The position numbers were made by a program, and so were the translations under genes. The notes below the pieces were generated by a model, which was not told the DNA's origin, searched no databases, and saw only the letters and a list, made by a program, of their open reading frames with translations. Shown here piece by piece: positions 53,952 through 63,723 of a stretch of DNA of 64,000 nucleotides. The stretch covers positions 357,026 through 421,025 of the forward strand of contig VHIT02000033.1 in assembly GCA_009768925.2 (NCBI GenBank), given 5' to 3'. The stretch is from Cryptosporidium bovis. Taxonomy: Eukaryota > Apicomplexa > Conoidasida > Eucoccidiorida > Cryptosporidiidae. How positions within the stretch are numbered: the stretch's first letter is position 1; the number at the start of each line of letters is the position of its first letter.

Positions 53952-54374
53952 TTAGACTGAAAATTATACCAGACTCTTTTAAACAGTGCCTAAAAAATGT
54001 CTTTTGTTTTATTATATTTAATTTTATTGTTTGTATTATCTATATTCAACAAAAATAATTGTTAATTTACTTGACTTACACTATTAAATTTAACCTTTTT
54101 ACACATAAATTACACATTTATGGGTAATTATTTATAATCAGGGTACCCACTATATAATTTTGCCCCCTCTCCCGCATATAAGAAACATGAACTTGTAATA
54201 CAAAAAAAAGAAATAAATAAAAAACAAAACCCTAGATATATAAGTCAGTAGCCATATGTATTTAATTAATAATACTAAAATATGTATGGGGTGAGGGGGG
54301 AGGATAGGAAGGGTTACAAAACAAGATATTGGAAAAAAAGTTAATAGTTAAAATTATCATTGTCACTTTTAAGT
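53952..54374. other. Promoter region of dUTPase
   Basis: 420 bases. It includes GGGTACCCAC near 54141, a pyrimidine-rich GC block GCCCCCTCTCCCGC at about 54162-54175, and a G-run cluster at 54288-54313. No gene seen. Confidence 0.5.
54288..54313 (+). promoter_or_regulatory. G-run cluster
   Basis: GGGG, then a six-G run at 54295-54300, then further G pairs and a GGG. Together with the C-rich block at 54162-54175 it is exceptional in this AT-rich DNA. It lies between the dUTPase promoter and the 3' end of eIF3h. Confidence 0.4.
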
Positions 54375-55760
54375 CTAGTTTTCTCTATTTATATTTCTAA
54401 TAAGAACCTTACATAGGCCATCTTTTGAACTATTATTTATTTCTGTGCATTGCAATTCAACATATTTTGACACCAACATGAATGGTAAAAAGTTCGGAGG
54501 ATCCACTTTTTTAATTGAATCAATATCAACTGGCAATGGATTTTCTCCCTTAAGTTTTCTTTGTTCATTCTCAACTCTTCTTCTTTCCACCATTTGTTTA
54601 ATTAAATATTGTTGTTTGTTATAATCCCTGTGACTCTTAAACAATCTTTCTTGTTCAACCGACAAAGCATCTATGGATTCTGCAAGGTTTAATAGTGACT
54701 TGTCACATATGTCTAATGAATTTTTAGAATTAAGTGTTAATTCAGAATAATCTACTGTTGATTGTAATACGTCAGATGAAATCCAGTCTAGGAGAAAGGC
54801 TTCAGATAAAACGGGATATTTAATGTGAATAGGTAACTCTGTCAATATTTCATCTAGACTTGTAGGTTTTAAGACATGAATATTGTTTTGTTCCTCCTTA
54901 AGTTTGTTTGTTGATTCAGAATTCAATATATATGCTTTAAAAGCATTATTTTTACCTTGATATAATAAATCTGGATCTATGCTTAATAAAACAGCATTTT
55001 TTGTTTCAGAATTGTGATACGATAGAATATTTGAAATTATTCCAACATCTTGAAAGTCATCTAAACGTACTACTTGATACCATCCCAATACAAAGCAGTC
55101 TGATCTAATTTCATGCATTACATCTAACATAGAAATCTGATACTTTTCAATTTCATCCATTATCCTCTCTTCTAGATCTAATTTTTCTGCTTTATCTAAC
55201 TTTGTACTGTTATAATTACTCATTAATGAAGGTAATAAATCCTCTCTAGTCGGAAGTTGGAAACAAGTAGTTATTTCCAATTTACTTCCATATTCCATGC
55301 CCAATAACTGACCTGAAGCATTCATATGAGGATAATTTTCAAAGCAGTGTTTAACTATTCTTAGCATAACCGATATATCTATTTCAACTGATATTATTGT
55401 TGTTTTACCTGTTGAATGCTTATAATAACTAACTCCAGACGTCGAACTGGAATTAGAACTAAAATTATTCTGATTTTGTGTCATATTGTTGGACATGTTG
55501 GTTGTTGCTCCAGATGCAGTCTGATTTACACCTGCTTGTTGTTGCTGTAAACCTGATTGAGAGGTCTTTAAATATGATTGGCCACTCTTTACAAAGCTGT
55601 TATTCACAAAAGTAGTTCCCGATTGTACTACTTCTTCTTTATGTTCCTTATCCTCAACCTGACGGTTTATTCCCCAACCTACATGAGGTTTACTTACTTG
55701 AGATGTATTATCCAATGTATTGGAATTTAAACCTAAAAACCCATCTTTGCTATTCATCAT
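54375..55760 (-). CDS. EIF3H: Translation initiation factor 3 subunit h (eIF3h)
   Basis: 461 residues. After a ~120-residue Gln/Asn/Ser-rich N-terminal extension comes an MPN domain (IDISVMLRIVKHCFENYPHMNASGQLLGMEYGSKLEITTCFQLP). It lacks the catalytic JAMM metal ligands, as expected for eIF3h. The segments CFVLGWYQVVRLDDFQDVG and AVLLSIDPDLLYQGKNNAFKAYIL match eIF3h rather than eIF3f, and the C-terminal half is helical with ERRRVENEQRKLKGENPLP. It joins the eIF3 octamer that loads mRNA on the 40S subunit. Start is MM at 55760; the promoter holds an E2F-like site. Confidence 0.9.
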   Translation of the reverse strand: MMNSKDGFLGLNSNTLDNTSQVSKPHVGWGINRQVEDKEHKEEVVQSGTTFVNNSFVKSGQSYLKTSQSGLQQQQAGVNQTASGATTNMSNNMTQNQNNFSSNSSSTSGVSYYKHSTGKTTIISVEIDISVMLRIVKHCFENYPHMNASGQLLGMEYGSKLEITTCFQLPTREDLLPSLMSNYNSTKLDKAEKLDLEERIMDEIEKYQISMLDVMHEIRSDCFVLGWYQVVRLDDFQDVGIISNILSYHNSETKNAVLLSIDPDLLYQGKNNAFKAYILNSESTNKLKEEQNNIHVLKPTSLDEILTELPIHIKYPVLSEAFLLDWISSDVLQSTVDYSELTLNSKNSLDICDKSLLNLAESIDALSVEQERLFKSHRDYNKQQYLIKQMVERRRVENEQRKLKGENPLPVDIDSIKKVDPPNFLPFMLVSKYVELQCTEINNSSKDGLCKVLIRNINREN

Positions 55761-55898
55761 TAATACCTTTTTCTATCAACCAAATATCTAGAATTTTCTC
55801 AGAACAATCTACTTAAATGATATTTTTTTACAGAACAAACAGATTCATTACCTGAACCTTTATTTAAACATAAACATTTTCAACACATAAATAAAGAC

Positions 55899-55907
55899 TT
55901 TGGCGCC
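55899..55907. promoter_or_regulatory. E2F-like TTTGGCGCC site
   Basis: About 140 bases upstream of the eIF3h start, near-consensus E2F core with a second GGCG immediately after. E2F-like sites are a documented motif class in Cryptosporidium; binding here is inferred. Confidence 0.5.
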
Positions 55908-55943
55908 TTGGCGTCACTTTTAGAGACGTGCTATTCATTATTA

Positions 55944-55951
55944 TACCGGTA
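55944..55951. promoter_or_regulatory. TACCGGTA palindrome
   Basis: Identical octamer to that at 50308-50315, about 185 bases upstream of the eIF3h start. Confidence 0.4.
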
Positions 55952-56115
55952 TCAAATAACAATGAAAAAAAAATTTTTTAGATCTAAGATGAATTAGTAT
56001 ATATTTTGTCTATAATCAAATAAAAATAAAACATACAATTTGATTGTACACAACTTTAGTATTTAGTATCATTTTTTTATGTTAAAGTAATCTGATTTTA
56101 AATATTATCAACTTA

Positions 56116-57423
56116 TTATCTTCCATGTTCATTAATAAAACCAAATAGTGAATCAGGAAGATCCAACTTAATATTTGCGTAAAGATTATCATTACAAAAA
56201 TATCCGGTTGGTGATGAATTATTATAAGAAACACTTTTGATTAGATGGCTTTTAGTCGACGTTCTTCTTAGATTTAAATGAGAAGAATCTAATTTGTAGA
56301 ATAAAAATTTTGATAATCGATAAATGTTTGAATTATTTATGCTTTTATTCGTCGTTTTATTAAACTTTATTAAGTTAAAAAGTTCAGGTTTAATTGACCA
56401 CCAGCTTTTAAACCCATTGTCATTAGTTGAATTGATTTGAATATTATAACAACTCGGATGATACTGAGAAATTATTTGAATAGAGATTGAAAAGCAAAGT
56501 GAAATATTATCTACTAAATTTATCGTGATAATATTACCATCATCTGAATTTTCTATTATTTTGAATACCTCGATTAGTTTCGTCAATATTGAACTTAAAA
56601 CAACACTCTTAATTTGACAACTATTACAACTTTGTTTTCTTTTAGATATTGAAACTTCATTTTTATCGATTAATTCTTGCCCATTGTCATTGTTTGTAAG
56701 AGTAATCAAAATTTCTGATAGTGCTGGACGAGAGAACCAAGATAGTAAATTATAATCATTCCAATTACATCCTATTAGTGTTTCTACAACATGATTGCAT
56801 ATTTGAAATAAAACATAACGGGAATTTACACTATTTTCAGATTTTATTATTGTAGAAAATATAAGCCTTATGGAATATGGAAAAATACTGTTCTTCTTGT
56901 AAATTATATTATCAAAGTTTTCATTATCATCTGACACATTGTTAGTTGCTGATTCTAATTGATTATTTCTCTTATTATCTGAATTATCAAATAACATCAT
57001 AGTAATGTTCTCAGGTTTACACAATTCAATTATAGACTTGAAAAAAATAACTATTATTTCGAAATCCTCCTGATCTAAACATCCAGAAGATATTGCCTCC
57101 CTAACTTCGTGAATGTCGGGAATTTTTTCAAGTATTTCCAAATACCTCTGTTCAGCATTAATCCCATCAAAAAAGTCACTATTGCCACATTTATTATCGT
57201 AAGTAATATTAAATACATCATTCAAAGAACATTTTAATCTAATTTCACTTATTACTTTTTCTAATTTATTGAATTTTTCTTTTTTTAATGAAATATTTTC
57301 ATGCTCATCCTTTTGACTATCTTCAAATTTATCAATATTTGGATTGACAAATTCATTTGAATTAGGAATAATAGTACTTAAGAGTGAAAAAAAATCTATT
57401 ATTGAATCCTCATTTTCTTCCAT
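56116..57423 (-). CDS. Protein of unknown function
   Basis: 435 residues, unrecognised. Predominantly helical, with an acidic N-terminus (MEENEDSIIDFFSLLSTIIP) and hydrophobic helices such as FEIIVIFFKSIIELC and IKSVVLSSILTKLIEVF that could form a HEAT-like or VHS/ENTH-type solenoid. It has a CNSC pair but no zinc pattern. No signal peptide and no confident membrane segment. It starts 93 bases after the stop of the next minus-strand gene, with GGGCGCT at about 57498-57504 in the gap as a possible promoter element. Confidence 0.8.
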   Translation of the reverse strand: MEENEDSIIDFFSLLSTIIPNSNEFVNPNIDKFEDSQKDEHENISLKKEKFNKLEKVISEIRLKCSLNDVFNITYDNKCGNSDFFDGINAEQRYLEILEKIPDIHEVREAISSGCLDQEDFEIIVIFFKSIIELCKPENITMMLFDNSDNKRNNQLESATNNVSDDNENFDNIIYKKNSIFPYSIRLIFSTIIKSENSVNSRYVLFQICNHVVETLIGCNWNDYNLLSWFSRPALSEILITLTNNDNGQELIDKNEVSISKRKQSCNSCQIKSVVLSSILTKLIEVFKIIENSDDGNIITINLVDNISLCFSISIQIISQYHPSCYNIQINSTNDNGFKSWWSIKPELFNLIKFNKTTNKSINNSNIYRLSKFLFYKLDSSHLNLRRTSTKSHLIKSVSYNNSSPTGYFCNDNLYANIKLDLPDSLFGFINEHGR

Positions 57424-57516
57424 TTTTAAATTAAAATTTAATTTATAATCATCAAAGTATTTTATTTTAAATATTTATTTTAACAAAAAGTCATAAGGGC
57501 GCTGATCATTCAATTA

Positions 57517-58437
57517 TTAGATTATCCATTTTCCAGTATAATAAAGTACTCTAAGAGTCTCTAAAATATAAGTATGTATCATCTTTGAACTTTTTTGAGG
57601 ATTTTTTGGATCATGATTTATTATTTTGATTGGCCATCTAAACTCGTTATTTATTGTTTTATTAAATATATATTTTTGCTCATTAAAAAACATGTCATTA
57701 TAATCATTTCCATGGAAATTTTCTACATTTAATATGATAGGAAAGAATAATCCGCTTGTCTTATACTTATTTTTATTACAAAGATAGTATAAATAATTAA
57801 TCATAGTTGAGTTATTATTTGTTTCACCTAAATATTCTGGCTTTGGAAAAATATCGTAATGTATCATATCAAATATGTATGGAATAAAAAGATTAAAACC
57901 ACAAAATATCTTTGATTTTCCTTGTTTTAAAGATTTTTCAATCTCAAATTGCACACTTTTTGAGATAATTTTACACTTGTTCATGTAACTGTCTATATAT
58001 GTGTTAAAATTTGTTTTATCGTTATCATTTGAAATATTAAGTGATAAATTATCAATAGCATTACCTAAAACAAGAGTTTCACTAATTGTCTTTGTTTGAA
58101 TTATATTTGGAATGTCCAGATAATAAGATAGATCAACAGATGTTGATGATTTATTTGTACTGTACATTCCAAAAATAATTGGAATTAAAGTTAATTTTGA
58201 AGTGAATATTTGTTTCATTATGCGAATATCCCTTGAAATATCTTCGTTTATATATAAATTCACTGAATTAATTAACTTTTCTATTGTAATCTCATCAACA
58301 TAATCATATGTATTCGAATTTTCAAGTGACGAGTTTATTATCTTATTAATAATATCATTATTATAAATTTTACACATAATAAGCAGTTTTTTTACATTAA
58401 ATGTTGAACTAAAGTAATTATCCTTCACTTCCAACAT
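57517..58437 (-). CDS. P-loop kinase-like protein (2-phosphoglycerate kinase-like), degenerate
   Basis: 306 residues. At 90-97 the sequence GMYSTNKS occupies the Walker A position: K96 and S97 are kept but the usual Gly before Lys is Asn. It is followed by LSYYLDIPNIIQTKTISETL, resembling the LAxxLGIxxVISTDxIRE pattern of 2-phosphoglycerate kinases. FEIEKSLKQGKSKIFCGFNLFIPYI resembles their IExALxxGxSxIIEGVHLVP block, but with Gly-Phe-Asn where EGVH is expected. FFPIILNVENFHGN fits a later strand. So the fold is likely P-loop kinase; activity is doubtful. Plants have related LPA1-type proteins linked to inositol phosphate metabolism. Confidence 0.6.
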   Translation of the reverse strand: MLEVKDNYFSSTFNVKKLLIMCKIYNNDIINKIINSSLENSNTYDYVDEITIEKLINSVNLYINEDISRDIRIMKQIFTSKLTLIPIIFGMYSTNKSSTSVDLSYYLDIPNIIQTKTISETLVLGNAIDNLSLNISNDNDKTNFNTYIDSYMNKCKIISKSVQFEIEKSLKQGKSKIFCGFNLFIPYIFDMIHYDIFPKPEYLGETNNNSTMINYLYYLCNKNKYKTSGLFFPIILNVENFHGNDYNDMFFNEQKYIFNKTINNEFRWPIKIINHDPKNPQKSSKMIHTYILETLRVLYYTGKWII

Positions 58438-59020
58438 TACAATAACAATTATTTATTCGCTTTTCTGTTTTTTTTGTTTCTTAAATTAATGTCAAAACAA
58501 TATTATATAAATAAAATTATTACAAACATTTAATTCAGTATTAAAACAAAATAGTAGATTAACATAATGTCGTAGAAAAAAAGTTCTGGTTAATCCATAC
58601 TCTTTTTTTAATTTAATAATATATCGTATAACAATGGTTTATGTATGTTCCAGTATCTATATACTGTTTTATTTAAAAATAATTAGTCGGATAAATTGAA
58701 CTCAAAATATAATAAAATTAAAAGGGTTGTTGCTATACTTCCAACATAACAATAATCCACCACTCAAATAATGATTTATACAAACATTTATTATTCCTAA
58801 TTAAAAAAATAATAAAATAGTTTCGATTCTTATCTAAAAAAATTAAAGGTTTTGTATAAAAAATGTTGCGGTGTTGTTTGGCGCCATGTAACGATATAGA
58901 TTCTCTGGGTATATGACAAAAACAAGGAAATCAGTTTTAAAGTACTTTTTCCTTAGAAAACAATAAAATAGATATATATATATATATATCTAAGAATTGC
59001 ATTTATTAGGTTGTTCATTT
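58438..59020. other. Divergent promoter, P-loop protein / bromodomain protein
   Basis: 580 bases with TTTGGCGCC at 58877-58885, a TTGCGGTG just before it, and a short AT repeat at 58971-58990. No other gene recognised. Confidence 0.55.
58877..58885. promoter_or_regulatory. E2F-like TTTGGCGCC site
   Basis: Near-consensus E2F core about 140 bases before the bromodomain gene start, in the divergent promoter. Confidence 0.5.
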
Positions 59021-60673
59021 ATGAATGCAGTTGAAGAAAAAAAATATTTGAGGAGTGAGATAAATGGTTTAGGTTTGAATAGGGGAGAGTTATACTTAAC
59101 ATTAGATGAGTTACGATGGATACAATTAGAGATAAGTTCAGAATATGGATTTGTCATTTCACCAGCAAGTTTTAAATCTCAGAAGAACAAGAAAAGTAGA
59201 GGTAAGAGTGGTAATGAGTCTGAAATAAAAGGTTCAAATGAATCAACTACACAATACTCGAATAAAAAACAGAGAACAAATTCTGGTTCTGCAAAACTAC
59301 AAGGATCTAGTTTAAGCAACGACAATTGCGAAGAAAGATCAGTTTTCTCTCACCTTGGAGGAAGCGATACACATTATGAAGGTAAACTAACTCGTCAAAG
59401 TTTAAACATGAGAAATAATAATAATAATGATTTAGTAGAAAATAAGGTAACAGAATCAACAAATAAAAAAATAAGTAATATAGACTTAAGCAATCTAAAA
59501 TTAATAGATTTTAAGCATTATTCATTAAATTTATTAGATAAATTAAGTAAAAACACGAATGCGAGATGGTTTTTGCAACCTGTTGATCCTGAATTAGATG
59601 GTGTTCCAGACTATTTTTCAATAATAGAAAATCCGATGGATTTTCAAACAATCAGAGAAAAATTAGTGCAAAATATGTATAAGAATCCATTTAAATGGCA
59701 ATTAGACATGAGACTTGTATTTTATAATGCACTAAAATATCACAAGGAGAAGAATACTGTTAGACAAGATGCTTTATCACTAGCCATAGAATTTGAGAAT
59801 AAATGCAGGGACATCAAGGAGGTGAATCCATATTATTATAGCTTACATATGGAAAATGAAGTTGATCTGCTATCTGATGATGGCTTTACCAATGAATTAA
59901 AGAATAAACTTTCATTGTTTAATGAAGATATATTAATTAAAATATATAGAATACTTATAAATAATTATGATAAAAAATGTGCTGTTAACAATAAAATTGA
60001 TATTGACATTGAGGTATCTCCTGAATTAATAATTGAAAGCTTGAAGGATAAATCAGATATTTTTCAAGAACAGATAATACTGCTTATAGATATGATCATT
60101 AATTTAATTAAAAAGAATGAATTAATTAATAACGGTAATCATGGTAACGAAATAAATGACCTAGTTAAAACTGACGAAGTAACTTCAAATAGTAACTACA
60201 ATATTGATGAAAATCATATTAACATTACCTTAACAATTAAAGAAAATAAACTTAAATGTCAGGATATTATTCAAGATGATGAAAATATAGCAATGACTCC
60301 AAGTAGTGATGAATGCAGTGACTTAGAAGAAAATAGTATTAAAGTAAATACCTCAAAGAAGAATGATAATTATTATAAAAACGAAAGTAATTATTCAATT
60401 AATGAAAAGGATGAAAGTAGCAGAGAAGGAAATATAAATAATTCTGATTTTAATAGTAGTGAGGATCAAGATGGATTATATTCACATGGAAGTAGTAAGG
60501 AAATACTAAATTCGTCATTTTCTAATAACTCGTTTTCCATTCCTCCACAGGAATCAGCATGGGGTGAATGGAAAGCCAAAGTCATTCAGGATAGCACAGT
60601 TGCTCAAAGGGAGAATGCTCCAAAGAAATCTAAAAGGGAAAGAGAAGCAGAACAGGCAGATGCAGAAATTTAG
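59021..60673 (+). CDS. Bromodomain protein (BET-like)
   Basis: 550 residues from the ATG at 59021; the frame extends upstream only to a TTG. One bromodomain lies at ~180-260: WFLQPVDPELDGVPDYFSIIENPMDF (ZA loop), then MRLVFYNALKYHKEKNTVRQDA. The residue expected to be the acetyl-lysine-binding Asn in the BC loop is His in this alignment. About 30 residues on, FTNELKNKLSLFNEDILIKIYRIL resembles the NET domain of BET proteins. The tail is acidic, Ser/Asn-rich and ends with a basic KKSKREREAEQ. A conserved-looking N-terminal segment (LGLNRGELYLTLDELRWIQLEI) precedes the domain. Likely a chromatin reader. Confidence 0.8.
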   Translation: MNAVEEKKYLRSEINGLGLNRGELYLTLDELRWIQLEISSEYGFVISPASFKSQKNKKSRGKSGNESEIKGSNESTTQYSNKKQRTNSGSAKLQGSSLSNDNCEERSVFSHLGGSDTHYEGKLTRQSLNMRNNNNNDLVENKVTESTNKKISNIDLSNLKLIDFKHYSLNLLDKLSKNTNARWFLQPVDPELDGVPDYFSIIENPMDFQTIREKLVQNMYKNPFKWQLDMRLVFYNALKYHKEKNTVRQDALSLAIEFENKCRDIKEVNPYYYSLHMENEVDLLSDDGFTNELKNKLSLFNEDILIKIYRILINNYDKKCAVNNKIDIDIEVSPELIIESLKDKSDIFQEQIILLIDMIINLIKKNELINNGNHGNEINDLVKTDEVTSNSNYNIDENHINITLTIKENKLKCQDIIQDDENIAMTPSSDECSDLEENSIKVNTSKKNDNYYKNESNYSINEKDESSREGNINNSDFNSSEDQDGLYSHGSSKEILNSSFSNNSFSIPPQESAWGEWKAKVIQDSTVAQRENAPKKSKREREAEQADAEI

Positions 60674-60894
60674 CCTAAAAATAAATGCTACTGAGTGTAT
60701 GTTGCTATCATATTCCTTGACACCTAGAAATTTATGTTTATCCATTTCAAATATTATATACCATTCTAACAGGAAAAAAAAGTCGTTTTTAAACACTCAC
60801 TTTTTTTGATATATTTCTTTTCCATTATATATTATCGAGGTAAATTTGAGTAATCTGCTGTTTCTTTACCAAAAAATGTATTTAACGATATTTG

Positions 60895-62529
60895 TCAATC
60901 TAACAATGGAAATTCATTGTCGTTTATGTATCTAACTGTAATTTGTCTTCCACCGAAATATCTTCCGTCAAATATTTTCTTAACGTTTTCAGATTCTGAG
61001 GTGTTTTCATACTGTATCCAGACATTTCCATCTATTTCGTTCAAATCTTTCTTCATAAAACAACGTATTATTTTACCAAATTTTGAGCATTCCTCCTCAA
61101 CATCTTTCAAAATTTCTTCTAATATTTGTTCCTCCGTGAACTTCTCCCCATATTCGGCCTCATTTTCTGAAATTGATTCTTTTAGTGTTTCTCTAGTAAA
61201 TAAGTTACTCATTAAAAGATATCTGGTTGGTTTGTTATCGTTACCAGTGTTATATTTATTTTCTTGTATATTTTCATTTATTTCAGGTTCAAATGATGAA
61301 TCTAATCTAAAAGATTCACTAGAATTATTGCTATTATTATCATTTTTGTTATTCACTGAAGTTAAATCTCTAACTCCAGACTCGATATTTTTCGTCTCAT
61401 ACTCCTTCTTCATTAAACCTTTGCTTTCAATAGTACTATTATTATTTGAGTCATGAATTTTTACTATATCCTTGGTCTTTTTTACACCAACCAAGTTGCT
61501 GTAATCGATGTGATTTTTAATTGTATTCTTTGATAATTTAATATCGCAATTTTCACTTGAAATTTCAACTGATATTTTCTTTCCAGCAATTTCAAAATTA
61601 TCAAGGGCTTTAATAGCATCATGTCCTTCGATTGCCTTCTCAAATTCTACAAAAGCATACCCAAGATGTTCATCAGAATCCAAGTCTTTTCTTATCTCAA
61701 CTTTAGCAACTTTCCCAAATGTCGAAAATAAACTTTTTAGCTCATCTTCATTTATTCTACTCAATACATCAACAAGACCGTCAACTTTGAGGATAAGTGG
61801 TGTAGTTTCAGCTTTAATTTCCTCAATTTTTGCCAATTTTGCAGCCCTATTTTTTTCAGCTTGTGAAGCTTGAATAGTAATAGGACTATTCATTATTTTT
61901 TGACCACTTAATTTTAATGCTTTTAATACTGATTCAATATTATAAAATTCAACATAACAAACACCCTTGGATCTTCCTGATCTATTATCTCTTATTATTC
62001 TTATATCTCTTACACTTCCTGCATATGAAGTAAAAAAATCATACACATCATACTCGCGTGCATTCAAGTGCAAATTTAATACCAGCACTGTTAAATCGTC
62101 TCTATTTGAATATTCTAAATCTTTTCTAACCTTATCTATAATATTATTGTTTTTTTCTATATTGAATGAGTTATTACACTCTATTAATTTTCTTTTGTAA
62201 TAATAGTTGTGCCTTTCTGATGATTTAGTTAATGATCCTGATCTTGACCTGGTTCTAGACCTTGATCTAGAACTAGATCTTCTCTTAAAATAGTTATTTC
62301 TATCTTCTCTATTTGCTCTATATTTATCATTGTTGATATTGAAGTGCATTATATTATATCCATTCATTCTATTCCCATTATATCTACTTCCATAATGGCA
62401 TTCACTTGTGCTACTAATGTCATTTTTTTCATTATGATATAAATTTACTCTATTCTCATGAGTTTTTCCATTTCTGGAATAATTTCTATATTTATGATTA
62501 TTTTCATCTGAATACTTATTTTTATTCAT
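60895..62529 (-). CDS. RBM39: RBM39/CAPER-like splicing factor (RS domain, RRMs, UHM)
   Basis: 544 residues. A short RS domain at ~84-100 (RRSSSRSRSRTRSRSGS) is followed by RRM1 at ~147-221 (VLVLNLHLNAREYDVYDFF, KGVCYVEF). Next is a linker rich in AEKNRAAK, as in CAPER. RRM2 is at ~246-330 (INEDELKSLFSTFGKV, GYAFVEF). The C-terminal RRM (~455-544) is UHM-like: DVEEECSKFGKIIRCF, GNVWIQYE and the R-X-F motif in GRYFGGRQITVRY. Such proteins bind U2AF-type ULM ligands in splice site selection. An Asn/Ser-rich insert separates RRM2 and the UHM. Confidence 0.9.
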   Translation of the reverse strand: MNKNKYSDENNHKYRNYSRNGKTHENRVNLYHNEKNDISSTSECHYGSRYNGNRMNGYNIMHFNINNDKYRANREDRNNYFKRRSSSRSRSRTRSRSGSLTKSSERHNYYYKRKLIECNNSFNIEKNNNIIDKVRKDLEYSNRDDLTVLVLNLHLNAREYDVYDFFTSYAGSVRDIRIIRDNRSGRSKGVCYVEFYNIESVLKALKLSGQKIMNSPITIQASQAEKNRAAKLAKIEEIKAETTPLILKVDGLVDVLSRINEDELKSLFSTFGKVAKVEIRKDLDSDEHLGYAFVEFEKAIEGHDAIKALDNFEIAGKKISVEISSENCDIKLSKNTIKNHIDYSNLVGVKKTKDIVKIHDSNNNSTIESKGLMKKEYETKNIESGVRDLTSVNNKNDNNSNNSSESFRLDSSFEPEINENIQENKYNTGNDNKPTRYLLMSNLFTRETLKESISENEAEYGEKFTEEQILEEILKDVEEECSKFGKIIRCFMKKDLNEIDGNVWIQYENTSESENVKKIFDGRYFGGRQITVRYINDNEFPLLD

Positions 62530-63258
62530 TATAAAAAAATAAATAAAATAGATAATAAAAATAGTAATAGATCAACTCAATGTTTAAATGTCCATATAAT
62601 TCTTTTGTAAATGTCAATTTTACCTACCTCATTATTCTTGTTCTCAATTTAATATTTATTTTCCAACTTAATTATAAGTCAAACAATAAAAAAAATATAA
62701 CAAACGAACAATAATAATAAGATTATATGACCAACTTAAAATAGCTTAAATATAAATCTTAAATGAGCTTGATTGTAGTATTTTCAATAGTATACCTTGC
62801 AATTAAATGTTATTATTTGTCGCAAAAAACGAATATTAAAGTCTACCAAATATACCCGAAAATAAATATATATTCTTATAGGTCAAAATATTATTCGGTT
62901 TAAATTTTAAAAAAGTAATTAAGTACATATATTTTAACAGTTGGCTTATACCAAATTAGATGTTATTAATATGAATTCACTCTTATCACACAAAATATCG
63001 GAATGTTATTAATACAGATATGTAAAGATTATATTGTCAATTTGTTAATTTATTTCTATAGTATGTTGTTTACAAGAGCTTAGCTATTTTTCCTTTTGCA
63101 AGAATCCAGTTTGAATTGATTTCATATAAATTGATTAAATGCAAACTTAACCGCCTAAACAAATTAGTAACTACCACCGGTATAGATCACAAATCTAAAA
63201 TTAATAAGGAAATTACAAAAAAAAGAAAAACATGGAAAACATGGAATGCAAATAAAAT
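62530..63258. other. Promoter region of RBM39-like gene
   Basis: 730 bases without a recognised gene. ACCGCC near 63150 and ACCGGTA at 63176-63182 lie near the 3' end of the deacylase gene. The rest is AT-rich. Confidence 0.5.
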
Positions 63259-63723
63259 CTATGAAGATTTGGTTTCATTTTCAATGATAAGAGTAACAGG
63301 GCCGTCGTTAATTAGATTAACTTCCATTTGCTCTCCAAAAAAACCAGTTTTAATTTTTTCTGGATTGTACGATGTTTTAAATTTATCAACAATACTATTA
63401 AAAATAACCGAAGCGTCTTTTCCATTCATTGCATAATGAAAGTCAGGTTTTGAACCATTTTTGACTGTACCATACAAAGTAAATTGTGATACAATAAGAA
63501 TTTCATAATTTTTATCCTTTACATTTAGTTTCCATGGAAGATTGTTTTCTGTCTCATCTGACCAAAGTCTTAGCGATAAACACTTTCTAACGAGGTAATC
63601 TGCATTTCCAATAATATCGTCGTTCCTTATTCCAATTAAAAGTAGTAATCCAGGCCCTATTTCAGAAAATTTATCATTTACCCTTACAGAGGCGCTTTTT
63701 ACCTTCTGTAGAACTAACTTCAT
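63259..63723 (-). CDS. DTD: D-aminoacyl-tRNA deacylase
   Basis: 154 residues, typical for DTD. It begins MKLVLQKVKSASVRVNDK, as the family does, so the ATG at 63723 is secure. The two chiral-proofreading motifs are intact: SQFTL at 79-83 and GPVTL at 141-145. DTD removes D-amino acids and glycine mischarged on tRNA. GCCGGTAT at 63901-63908 lies about 180 bases upstream. Confidence 0.96.
   Translation of the reverse strand: MKLVLQKVKSASVRVNDKFSEIGPGLLLLIGIRNDDIIGNADYLVRKCLSLRLWSDETENNLPWKLNVKDKNYEILIVSQFTLYGTVKNGSKPDFHYAMNGKDASVIFNSIVDKFKTSYNPEKIKTGFFGEQMEVNLINDGPVTLIIENETKSS

Larger units (their letters stand above)
55761..56115. other. Promoter region of eIF3h
   Basis: 355 bases with TTTGGCGCC at 55899-55907 followed by a second GGCGTC, and the palindrome TACCGGTA at 55944-55951. 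No gene seen. Confidence 0.55.
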
